A stretch of DNA of 5,134 nucleotides from DATDWC01 sp035289805. GTDB lineage: Bacteria > Patescibacteriota > Gracilibacteria > Peribacterales > Peribacteraceae. The translations under genes were made by a program, and so were the position numbers. This document shows, in pieces, positions 1 to 4,776 of the stretch. The notes under the pieces were generated by a model. That model was not told the origin of the DNA, did no database searches, and was given only the letters and a program-made list of their open reading frames with translations. The stretch's first letter is position 1. Every line of letters begins with the position of its first letter. The stretch spans positions 1 to 5,134 of the forward strand of contig DATDWC010000024.1 of NCBI GenBank assembly GCA_035289805.1, given 5' to 3'.

Positions 1-898
1 GCTCCCCTTTGAGGACATGGATCTTTGGATTCTCCACCTTATCGTTCAGCCCAAAGTGCTCAACGACGAGGAGTGATGTGACATTCGGGTTCTGGCCGAA
101 GCGCACAAAGTGCTGGAACAAGGGTTCGAGTTGCTTCTTCCTGGCCTGCACGATGAAGCAGAGCATCTGATCACCTGTGTGTACCCCCCGACGCAGCAGC
201 AGATTCCGCAGCATTCCCTTGTGAGTCTTTGGATTGTAGACGGGGAGATTCGTCTGCTGCATGAACTTCTTTACGTCTGCGAGGAGAGCACCGATCTGTT
301 CATCGTAGAGGTGACATTCATCGAGCGGGAGAATCGTGGACCACTGCCCCGGCTGATGGAATCCGATGCTCGGGCTTTCATCAAAGTAAATCCGCTTCGT
401 TTTGCCGATCTCCGATGGATCCTCCTGTTCTTCGCTCCGCATCGAGCCATAGCCAAACGAGAGCTCCAATTTATTCCGGTAGTAGAAAACCTGCGGACTC
501 GGAATGATTGAGAGCACGCGGCCGGGAAGGCTTTTGCGCACCTTCTCGTCCACGGGTGTTACATGCTCCAGGGTTTCCTTCACAAGTTGCTCCTTGTAGA
601 GAATCTGCTTCTGATACGGGAGGTGCTGCCAGACGCATCCTCCGCAATCCCAGAAGTGTTTGCATCGCGGTTTGACTTCGTCGATCGAAGACCTGAGAAC
701 TTTGATGAGCTTCCCCTCTGCAAAGCGATCCTTTCTGCTCGTGATGCGTACGAGCAGCTTTTGACCAGGAATCGCTCCATGTACGAAGATTGGGAGCTCC
801 TCGACATGGGCAAGGCCATGCCCGCCAGACGCAATCTTCTCGATGACGAGCTCGATCTCTTGCCCGGGCTTAACGCCCGCAGAATCGGTATTTGACAT
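1..898 (-). CDS. rlmD: RlmD/RumA-type 23S rRNA (uracil-5-)-methyltransferase, N-terminal 299 residues (C-terminus beyond left edge)
   Basis: The minus-strand frame is open from an ATG at 898-896 to the window edge. Residues about 9-70 form a TRAM RNA-binding domain (VKPGQEIELVIEKIASGGHG). C79, C85 and C88 make the C-x5-C-x2-C iron-sulfur motif (CKHFWDCGGC), and C195 (LPLDECHLYDE) fits the fourth cluster ligand. YRNKLELSFGY (140-150) and GMLRNLLLRRG (228-238) are typical of the family. These enzymes use S-adenosylmethionine to make 5-methyluridine in 23S rRNA; the SAM-binding domain and catalytic Cys would lie beyond the edge. RlmD, RlmCD and TrmA-like relatives cannot be separated without that part, so the symbol is tentative, but the cluster-containing subgroup is clear. 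There is no Shine-Dalgarno; a TATAAT box lies 12 bases upstream of the ATG, implying a leader of only about six bases. It diverges from the peptidase gene at 930. Confidence 0.9.
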   Translation of the reverse strand, partial: MSNTDSAGVKPGQEIELVIEKIASGGHGLAHVEELPIFVHGAIPGQKLLVRITSRKDRFAEGKLIKVLRSSIDEVKPRCKHFWDCGGCVWQHLPYQKQILYKEQLVKETLEHVTPVDEKVRKSLPGRVLSIIPSPQVFYYRNKLELSFGYGSMRSEEQEDPSEIGKTKRIYFDESPSIGFHQPGQWSTILPLDECHLYDEQIGALLADVKKFMQQTNLPVYNPKTHKGMLRNLLLRRGVHTGDQMLCFIVQARKKQLEPLFQHFVRFGQNPNVTSLLVVEHFGLNDKVENPKIHVLKGE

Positions 899-920
899 TT
901 AAAGTGAAATATTATATAAA
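892..920 (+). promoter_or_regulatory. Promoter of the metallopeptidase gene
   Basis: A perfect TTGACA -35 box at 892-897, a 17-bp spacer and TATAAA at 915-920 match the sigma-70 consensus closely. Transcription would begin near 927, about three bases before the TTG start codon at 930, so the message would be essentially leaderless. The -35 box overlaps the start codon of the divergent methyltransferase gene. Confidence 0.7.
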
Positions 921-930
921 GTATCACTTT
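901..930. promoter_or_regulatory. Inverted repeat spanning the divergent promoters, possible operator
   Basis: AAAGTGA (901-907) and TCACTTT (924-930) are perfect 7-bp inverted arms separated by 16 bp. They enclose both -10 boxes, and the right arm reaches the first base of the TTG start codon. The spacing suits a dimeric regulator binding one DNA face and controlling both genes. No regulator gene is visible nearby, so the role is inferred from position and symmetry only. Confidence 0.4.
911..916 (-). promoter_or_regulatory. -10 box of the divergent methyltransferase gene
   Basis: On the minus strand 916-911 reads TATAAT, a perfect -10 box. Transcription would start near 904, about six bases before the ATG at 898. 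I see no good -35 box at 16-18 bp (ATGAAG at 17 bp). The box shares bases 915-916 with the plus-strand -10 box, so polymerase could not occupy both promoters at once. Confidence 0.5.
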
Positions 931-1763
931 TGACTTCATCCACTTCGAGAAAAGGCACCCTACTCTTCGCGCTTGGCCTTGTCTCCATAGGCAGCCTAGC
1001 AGGGATGCCTGCAGCCAGCAATCAGGATTTTGAGGCAAACAAGACAATCTTCATCCGTCCGATCGTTCATCAGGTAGCAAAAGTAACAGTACTTTCGGAG
1101 GGGGAAGTGCATGCGGCATCGAGTCTCCTCTCTGTGGTTGATCAGGAAGATATCAAGCCGAAGGATAAGCTCCTCCTCGATAAGGTGCTCAAATGGATGC
1201 CACCGCTCTGCAGGAATTCTCTGGATCACCTGATCGTACGGTATCCGGAGGATTCCGGGGATAATTCTATCGAACGTGGCCAGGCAACATCCAGCACTAT
1301 TCTTCTCCGCGGAGATTTGCCCGAGCACGAAAAAATCGCAGTGCTGATTCATGAGTGCGGCCACATCATGGATCTTGGTGCGTACCGCGGCAGAGTTTCT
1401 GCAGGGAAGAGCGTATTTCCCGATGGAGATGTTCCCACCTATAACGATGATCCAAGCATTTCGTTCTACCAAATTTCGTGGGAGAGCTCGCTCAAAAGAA
1501 GGGGCGGAGCAACGAAAAGTGACTTTGTCTCCGGTTACGCGATGCAAAATCCATGGGAAGATCTTGCAGAGGGTGTTACCTACTACGCTCTCCGGGAAGA
1601 ATCATTCCGCGAGCGCGCAGAAGAGAATGAGGCCATTGCTCAAAAACTTGCATGGATCGAGACACATATCTTTGGACCAGAGTTTGTGACCGCGGAGAGC
1701 AAGGAATGGGACGGCAAAATTGTGTGGGATGTGACGAAGATGGAGCATAAGCTAGAGTTATAG
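930..1763 (+). CDS. Exported HExxH zinc metallopeptidase (gluzincin-like)
   Basis: A 277-residue protein. A signal peptide or N-terminal anchor is visible: R7-K8, a hydrophobic stretch about 10-26 (TLLFALGLVSIGSLAGM), then small residues near 28-30. The catalytic motif is HECGH at 141-145 (context IAVLIHECGHIMDLG): two zinc-binding histidines and general base E142. About 65 residues later, FVSGYAMQNPWEDLAEG (199-215) resembles the helix that supplies the glutamate ligand in gluzincins; E210 or E214 would be the third ligand. This fits an extracytoplasmic peptidase, but I cannot name a family with confidence; the second motif recalls anthrax-lethal-factor-like peptidases. The TTG start is chosen because a stop lies just upstream (900-902), the next ATG (1005) would remove the signal sequence, and the promoter puts transcription start about three bases away. 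No Shine-Dalgarno is present. The substrate is unknown. Confidence 0.85.
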   Translation: MTSSTSRKGTLLFALGLVSIGSLAGMPAASNQDFEANKTIFIRPIVHQVAKVTVLSEGEVHAASSLLSVVDQEDIKPKDKLLLDKVLKWMPPLCRNSLDHLIVRYPEDSGDNSIERGQATSSTILLRGDLPEHEKIAVLIHECGHIMDLGAYRGRVSAGKSVFPDGDVPTYNDDPSISFYQISWESSLKRRGGATKSDFVSGYAMQNPWEDLAEGVTYYALREESFRERAEENEAIAQKLAWIETHIFGPEFVTAESKEWDGKIVWDVTKMEHKLEL

Positions 1764-1774
1764 AACATTCTGCT

Positions 1775-1808
1775 TTGATAGAACCGACTATGATGCAATA
1801 ATCATTAT
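1775..1808 (+). promoter_or_regulatory. Putative promoter of the six-cysteine secreted protein gene
   Basis: TTGATA (1775-1780), 16 bp, then AATAAT (1797-1802) preceded by TGC, an extended -10 arrangement. Transcription would start near 1809, about 12 bases before the ATG at 1821. A small palindrome, ATAAT-C-ATTAT (1798-1808), overlaps the -10 box. The 57-bp gap after the peptidase gene has no visible terminator, so read-through from upstream is also possible. Confidence 0.45.
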
Positions 1809-1820
1809 CGACGTCTTTTT

Positions 1821-2348
1821 ATGCGCCATAATCCTTACGCTCCATCTCTACAATTAGTCGCAAGTATATTCATACTGAGCATGACAGTAACACAACCTGT
1901 CCATGCCGTCGTACGAGATGTGCCCGTACAAGAAATGTGCAAAAAAATACTTGTACGTTTTTCTAATAATCCAAAAGTTTTAGAAAGGGCAAATAGACGT
2001 ATGGTTCGACACACTGCAAATGAGTTTGGATGCTTTGATGCTCCCATGAGCATGATCTATTCACCATCGATACTCGCCAGCATGTTTCATACATCAATAA
2101 ATTTTACTGTCTGTGAAACCGCCAAAGAACAAATATACTTAGGTCTTGGTTCCATAGTAATTTCTATAATCGGAAAGGAGGGGCAAAACTGCATCATGGA
2201 ATATGGTGGAGAAATAGAAAATCCAGATTGGGATGGCACTCTCGATCATCAATGCAAAGTACCAATGAACATTGGTACGCAAGTATTTGAAAATACTGAT
2301 GCTGAAGTCGATTTAACCTCTCTCCAGCAATATTGCTCAAGCAAGTAA
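1821..2348 (+). CDS. Small exported protein with six cysteines, function unknown
   Basis: A 175-residue protein that I do not recognise. It opens with a signal peptide: a short polar start, hydrophobic core about 10-24 (LQLVASIFILSMTV) and a likely cleavage site after VHA (29). The mature part has exactly six cysteines (C40, C71, C98, C124, C145, C172), an even number spread over the chain that could form three disulfides outside the membrane. No catalytic motif or repeat is visible. The gene is clearly more AT-rich than its neighbours (25 G+C of 60 in 1981-2040, 21 of 60 in 2101-2160) and uses TTA, ATA and AGA codons, which hints at different ancestry or weaker codon selection. It has no Shine-Dalgarno and follows the peptidase gene in the same direction, so the two may share an extracytoplasmic role. 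It converges with the small basic gene, 22 bp away. Confidence 0.7.
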   Translation: MRHNPYAPSLQLVASIFILSMTVTQPVHAVVRDVPVQEMCKKILVRFSNNPKVLERANRRMVRHTANEFGCFDAPMSMIYSPSILASMFHTSINFTVCETAKEQIYLGLGSIVISIIGKEGQNCIMEYGGEIENPDWDGTLDHQCKVPMNIGTQVFENTDAEVDLTSLQQYCSSK

Positions 2349-2370
2349 ATGGACCATGAAAAGGGCATCT

Positions 2371-2505
2371 CTACTTCTTCGCTCTTCGTGCCTCGCGGCG
2401 GGCACGCGCCTTCGCCTTGTTTCGGCGCTTTGCCAGTTTGCTCTTTGGACGACGCACGGGGAGATTTTTCCCCTTCGGTCGATGATTGGTAGAGTAGTTG
2501 GACAT
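2371..2505 (-). CDS. Small, very basic protein (44 residues), possibly nucleic-acid or ribosome binding
   Basis: An ATG at 2505-2503 and a TAG at 2373-2371 delimit a 44-residue frame. It starts MSNYSTNHRPKGKNLPVRRP and continues as a Lys/Arg/Ala-rich helix-prone tail ending EARRAKK. By hand count 19 of 44 residues are Lys or Arg, with one acidic residue (E38). Proline and glycine occur only in the first 20 residues, giving a flexible head and a helical tail, as in small ribosomal proteins or histone-like tails. No family could be assigned. No Shine-Dalgarno or convincing promoter is visible. In its favour, the composition is coherent and the frame ends just before the convergent gene, filling an otherwise empty interval. 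Against it, a GC-rich antisense stretch can give Arg/Ala-rich translation by chance. Confidence 0.5.
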   Translation of the reverse strand: MSNYSTNHRPKGKNLPVRRPKSKLAKRRNKAKARARREARRAKK

Positions 2506-2558
2506 AAGGACGCCACAGTGAACCATAGAACAGGAAGAAATGCCAAGCAGAATCGCGG

Positions 2559-2564
2559 TACTAT
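2559..2564 (+). promoter_or_regulatory. Possible -10 box in front of the tRNA block
   Basis: TACTAT lies so that transcription would start about 2571, two bases before the first base of the outer broken tRNA gene at 2573. No convincing -35 box lies 16-18 bp upstream. If real, it would be the original promoter of the outer tRNA gene and would now also read through to the intact tRNA. Confidence 0.3.
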
Positions 2565-2591
2565 AGGGATGTGTTCTTATTATTCAACGGA

Positions 2592-2653
2592 CCCTCCTTC
2601 GCTCCGCGGCCTGCACTGAGCGCCGTCGAAGTGCGGAGCTACGGACGGGCAGG
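2592..2653 (+). repeat. Palindromic insert A, in the D-loop of the outer tRNA
   Basis: A 62-bp GC-rich insert with hairpin GCTCCGC (2601-2607) / GCGGAGC (2633-2639) and weaker outer pairing of CCC-TCC with GGA-C-GGG. It ends GGGCAGG. Its two ends match the reverse complement of insert C (2842-2877), so both belong to one family in opposite orientation. Its centre holds a second repeat type. Confidence 0.6.
2614..2633 (+). repeat. CTGAG-N4-GTCGAAG palindromic repeat nested inside insert A
   Basis: CACTGAGCGCCGTCGAAGTG is a REP-like sequence of a type I know from many environmental bacterial genomes. It lies in the loop of insert A, which is otherwise the same element as insert C, so it looks like a repeat inserted into a repeat. 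A relative lies at 4868-4889 on the other strand. Confidence 0.6.
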
Positions 2654-2678
2654 TAGAACGACCCTCTCCTACCTGCCC
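2647..2678. repeat. 10-bp perfect inverted repeat around the second outer-tRNA piece
   Basis: GGGCAGGTAG (2647-2656) and CTACCTGCCC (2669-2678) are perfect inverted arms around a 12-base loop. Three bases of each arm are native tRNA sequence; the other seven are the ends of inserts A and B. The two repeats therefore face each other in opposite orientation. No T-run follows, so it is not a typical terminator. Confidence 0.6.
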
Positions 2679-2730
2679 ACCGACCTGTCCCTCGTAGCCC
2701 AGAGGCGAAGAGGGAAGCCCCCCACCACAT
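2672..2730 (+). repeat. Palindromic insert B, between anticodon-loop base 37 of the outer tRNA and the intact tRNA
   Basis: It begins CCTGCCC, as insert C does, directly after outer-tRNA base 37. It contains hairpin TCCCTC (2688-2693) / GAGGGA (2710-2715) with an inner GCC/GGC pairing. It ends directly at the first base of the intact tRNA. Confidence 0.5.
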
Positions 2731-2805
2731 GTCCTTGTAGTTCAACGGATAGAACGACCCTCTCCTAAGGGGTAAATGCAGGTTCAATTCCTGCCAAGGA
2801 CACCA
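2731..2805 (+). tRNA. tRNA-Arg, anticodon CCT, with encoded CCA
   Basis: A complete cloverleaf can be drawn by eye. The acceptor stem GTCCTTG / CAAGGAC has seven Watson-Crick pairs. The D-stem is GTTC / GAAC with an 8-base loop carrying GG. The anticodon stem is ACCCT / GGGGT around loop CTCCTAA, anticodon CCT at 2764-2766. The variable loop has four bases (AAAT). The T-stem is GCAGG / CCTGC with loop TTCAATT. The discriminator is A2802 and CCA is encoded at 2803-2805. It reads AGG codons, for example in the methyltransferase gene of this window. It has no clear promoter of its own: insert B abuts its 5' end and repeat DNA follows its 3' end. It therefore probably depends on upstream transcription, perhaps from near 2571, and on 5' processing by RNase P. 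Confidence 0.93.
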
Positions 2806-2826
2806 TTGTGAAGGGGCGAAGGCGGG
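2806..2826 (+). repeat. Short repeat remnant D, between the intact tRNA and the outer tRNA's third piece
   Basis: 21 bp following the intact tRNA's CCA and ending GGGGCGAAGGCGGG, the form taken by one arm of the inserts here (compare GCGAAGGTGGG closing insert C). With insert B it brackets the intact tRNA, so B, the tRNA and D together make the 155-bp insertion at outer-tRNA site 37/38. Confidence 0.4.
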
Positions 2827-2841
2827 AGGGGTAAATGTAGG

Positions 2842-2877
2842 CCTGCCCGCCGAAGCTCCCGCAGGAGCGAAGGTGGG
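2842..2877 (+). repeat. Palindromic insert C, in the T-arm of the outer tRNA
   Basis: A 36-bp hairpin element: CCTGCCCGCC at one end, GCTCC / GGAGC around CGCA in the middle, and GGTGGG at the other end. Its reverse complement matches the ends of insert A (CCC[A/T]CCTTCGCTCC and GGAGCT[T/A]CGG, then GGGCAGG). GTAGG (2837-2841) before it and GTGGG (2873-2877) at its end look like an imperfect 5-bp duplication, so the true insert could equally be 2837-2872. Confidence 0.6.
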
Positions 2878-2901
2878 TTCAATTCCCACCGAGAGCACCA
2901 C

Positions 2902-3441
2902 CTACGCCTTTAACACATACACCTCCCTCGTCTCCGTTGGGAGTGATCCTTTTTTCAGTTTCACCTCCTTCACTTCCTCTACATCCTTCCCCCCGCATGC
3001 TGCCACAACTTCGCGGTAGGTTTTCTCATCCTTCATTTTGATCGGGATCACAACGCGCGGATCCACCTCATCCACAAAGTGCTGCACAGCTTTTACATCC
3101 TCTGCAGGGATCACGAGAACATCCAGATCCCCGATCACCTCCGTATCCTGTTCCGTAAGTTCGAAGAGTGGGGAGCTTAAAAAACCACATCGCATCTCCT
3201 CTGTACTTATGATGTAATTCACTTGATCGGTTTCGCCTTTTCCAAGAGCACGGATGGTGACGCCGCCAAAATCATATTCCCCGGGCCAGGAGACTTCGTC
3301 ATTGGAATTACCATCTTTCGGAAGAGCATGGAGGAGCCGTACGCCCTCCTTCACCTTTGCCTTCGCATCAGGAAACAGGAGCAGTGACCCGTTCTGGGTC
3401 TCGCACAGGATGCCTGTTTCGCCCTGGAGTTGAATCTTCAC
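2902..3441 (-). CDS. Metallo-beta-lactamase-fold protein without metal ligands (probable pseudoenzyme)
   Basis: A 179-residue protein matching, from my knowledge of the family, small Patescibacteria MBL-fold hydrolases related to UPF0173/UlaG proteins. WPGEYDFGGV (52-61) corresponds to their GPGEYEIKGV; DLDVLVIP (105-112), PRVVIPIKM (128-136) and LPTETREVYVL (168-178) fall where expected. The metal-binding parts are missing: no HxHxDH motif follows strand one (residues 20-50 are shortened), the HLGD aspartate position is not visible, and the usual PMH histidine is IKM. It probably keeps the fold for a structural or binding role, or is decaying, although the frame is intact. The GTG start (3441-3439) is preferred because MKI begins the family and no other start lies before residue 83. 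The start overlaps the end of murA by 74 bp; the stop is two bases from the CCA of the broken tRNA. Confidence 0.75.
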   Translation of the reverse strand: MKIQLQGETGILCETQNGSLLLFPDAKAKVKEGVRLLHALPKDGNSNDEVSWPGEYDFGGVTIRALGKGETDQVNYIISTEEMRCGFLSSPLFELTEQDTEVIGDLDVLVIPAEDVKAVQHFVDEVDPRVVIPIKMKDEKTYREVVAACGGKDVEEVKEVKLKKGSLPTETREVYVLKA

Positions 3442-4768
3442 TGGTTAAGAGGGGAACGGAAGTAGACCCTGATTCTACAGGAGTCGAAGCGATTCTTTCA
3501 ACCGTTCGATTCTCCTCACGGTGAATCGAAGCACCGAGCATTCGGAGCTTCTCTGGGAGCCGCTCGTAGCCCCGTTCTATGTACTGAACGTCTGTAATGA
3601 GGGTTTCCCCTCGTGCACAGAGAGCTGCGAGAACCATGCCCGCCCCCGCACGGATATCGTTACTCGTCACTGTGCGACCGCTCAAGGGTGTTGGACCAAT
3701 GATAAGCGCCTCGTGCGCCGTGAGCATTTCCACATTCGCTCCCATTTTTTCGAGCTCGAAGAGGTACCCGAATCTCCCTTCGTAGAGTCGCTCGAAGATC
3801 CGGCTCACGCCTTTGGCCTGAGTCATCACGACCCCCATCGCAGCCTGCAAATCCGTTGGGAATCCCGGGAAGATATTCGTTTTAACGCGGAGTGCCTGGA
3901 GCGTTGCTCCTCCATGAACCCGGAGAGTGCCGTCCGCTTCGAAGACATAGGGAGCACCGAGCGTATCCATCACCTTGAAGAACGAGAGGAGCTGTTCTGG
4001 CCGCACTCCCTGGATACGAATATCCCCTCCTGTGAGCACTCCCGCGAGTGCGAAGAATCCTGCCTCCAGGTAATCCGTCGTCACGATGTGCTCTGCCTCC
4101 CGCAGTGCTGATCCATGTATCGTGAGATCGTGGGATCCGATGCCAGAGATCTTGGCACCCATTTCCTGGAGAAGAATGCAGAGATCCTGCACATGCGGTT
4201 CCGCCGCAGCAATGTGAATGGTGGTTTGCCCTCGTGCACCTGCCGCTGCAAGGAGCACGTTCTCTGTCGCAGTGACGGAGAACTCAGGGAGCACGATCGT
4301 GCCACCCCGAATCGACCCTTTAAGGTGCAGTGTTTCGCTATCGGAATGATCCTCCGCACCAAGCTGCACGAGCGCATCGATGTGCGCATCCACAGGGCGT
4401 TTCCCAAGCACGCATCCTCCAGGATACGAAAGAATGACTTCGCCGCACCGCGCAAGGATCGGCCCGAGGAGCAGAATCGATCCGCGGAATTTTTTCACAA
4501 GATCGTGCGGGATTTTTTTACACTCCAGATGATCCGCCTTGATCTTGAGTGTGTGGTTCTGGAACGAATGTTCCACACCGAGGAACGTAAAAATTTCGAG
4601 CAGGGTGTAGATATCTGCAATCTCCGGCACATTGTGAAGGGTGACCTCCTCACGGGTAAGGAGCGCTGCACACATACACGGGAGCGTCGCATTTTTGGCA
4701 CCACCCACAGTCACCTCGCCCCGAAGTGGCGTGATACCTTCGATGCGGTACCGGATATCCTGGGGCAT
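3368..4768 (-). CDS. murA: UDP-N-acetylglucosamine 1-carboxyvinyltransferase
   Basis: MurA moves enolpyruvate from phosphoenolpyruvate to UDP-GlcNAc in the cytoplasm, the first committed step of peptidoglycan synthesis and the target of fosfomycin. Key residues are present, numbered from the ATG at 4768: K25 in GGAKN; RGS at 95-97; C119 in PGGCVLGKRPVD, the PEP-binding, fosfomycin-reactive cysteine; D306 in FPTDLQA; R373 in NDIRAG; and the IERGYERLPEKLRMLGA end motif at 397-413. The frame is open for 32 more codons upstream, but those are translated repeat DNA (LVLGIFLEFGAWNL), so MPQDIRY is taken as the start; a TATACT box ends eight bases before it. The family normally ends near residue 417. 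Here about 48 Ser/Thr/Pro/Arg-rich residues follow before a TGA, and the last 24 codons overlap the next gene. lspA lies upstream on the same strand. Confidence 0.95.
   Translation of the reverse strand: MPQDIRYRIEGITPLRGEVTVGGAKNATLPCMCAALLTREEVTLHNVPEIADIYTLLEIFTFLGVEHSFQNHTLKIKADHLECKKIPHDLVKKFRGSILLLGPILARCGEVILSYPGGCVLGKRPVDAHIDALVQLGAEDHSDSETLHLKGSIRGGTIVLPEFSVTATENVLLAAAGARGQTTIHIAAAEPHVQDLCILLQEMGAKISGIGSHDLTIHGSALREAEHIVTTDYLEAGFFALAGVLTGGDIRIQGVRPEQLLSFFKVMDTLGAPYVFEADGTLRVHGGATLQALRVKTNIFPGFPTDLQAAMGVVMTQAKGVSRIFERLYEGRFGYLFELEKMGANVEMLTAHEALIIGPTPLSGRTVTSNDIRAGAGMVLAALCARGETLITDVQYIERGYERLPEKLRMLGASIHREENRTVERIASTPVESGSTSVPLLTSEDSTPGRNRHPVRDPERVTAPVS
3472..3501 (-). promoter_or_regulatory. 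Possible internal promoter for the MBL-fold gene, within the murA 3' end
   Basis: On the minus strand TTGAAA (3501-3496), 18 bp, then TAGAAT (3477-3472), directly preceded by TG. Transcription would start near 3465, about 24 bases before the GTG at 3441. Independent expression would make sense because the GTG lies inside murA in another frame and has no Shine-Dalgarno. Confidence 0.35.
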
Positions 4769-4776
4769 TAGAGGGG

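Larger units (their letters stand above)
2573..2900 (+). pseudogene. tRNA-Arg(CCT) gene split into four ordered pieces, with an intact tRNA-Arg inside
   Basis: Pieces at 2573-2591, 2654-2671, 2827-2841 and 2878-2900 match bases 1-19, 20-37, 38-52 and 53-75 of the intact tRNA at 2731-2805, with 15/19, 18/18, 14/15 and 18/23 identities. Joined they total 75 bases with no gap or overlap. The first and last pieces still pair as one acceptor stem: six of seven pairs, two of them G-U, with an A-C mismatch at 7-66. Pair 3-70 changed from C-G to U-A, and T-stem pair 50-64 likewise, so the pieces changed as one gene. A10-C25 in the D-stem and A51-C63 in the T-stem mismatch. The anticodon arm is unchanged and CCA is encoded (2898-2900). 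Insertions sit in the D-loop, at 37/38 and in the T-arm. It is most likely dead; maturation would need an unknown splicing route. Its last base is two bases from the stop codon of the minus-strand gene at 2902. Confidence 0.7.

Noticed and set aside
110..895. Plus-strand frames at 110-511 and 563-895
   Set aside because: Antisense to the methyltransferase gene, whose TRAM and iron-sulfur motifs are plain on the minus strand.
2647..2678. Rho-independent terminator
   Set aside because: The stem is strong but no T-run follows on either strand; the arms are explained by repeat ends meeting tRNA sequence.
2571..2768. Plus-strand frame through the tRNA block containing ALSAVEV
   Set aside because: A translation of the CTGAG repeat and tRNA pieces; no start signal and no protein-like conservation.
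2573..2900. CRISPR-like array in the repeat block
   Set aside because: No regular spacing, no constant repeat with unique spacers, and the units are tRNA pieces and palindromes.
2573..2900. Group I intron in tRNA-Arg(CCT), as known in other bacteria
   Set aside because: The inserts are 36-62 bp plus one 155-bp insertion that is mostly a tRNA, too short for the catalytic core.
2584..2901. 105-residue minus-strand frame with GIEPTF- and WQELNLHLPL-like segments
   Set aside because: It is the antisense translation of the tRNA and its broken copy, a known type of spurious protein call.
3368..3370. TGA recoded as glycine, as in Gracilibacteria
   Set aside because: No internal TGA codon is needed in any gene, and reading through this one only adds a short unrelated tail before TAA.
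3521..4111. Long plus-strand frames opposite murA (also 4115-4771)
   Set aside because: Antisense shadows of murA, which has complete motifs on the minus strand.
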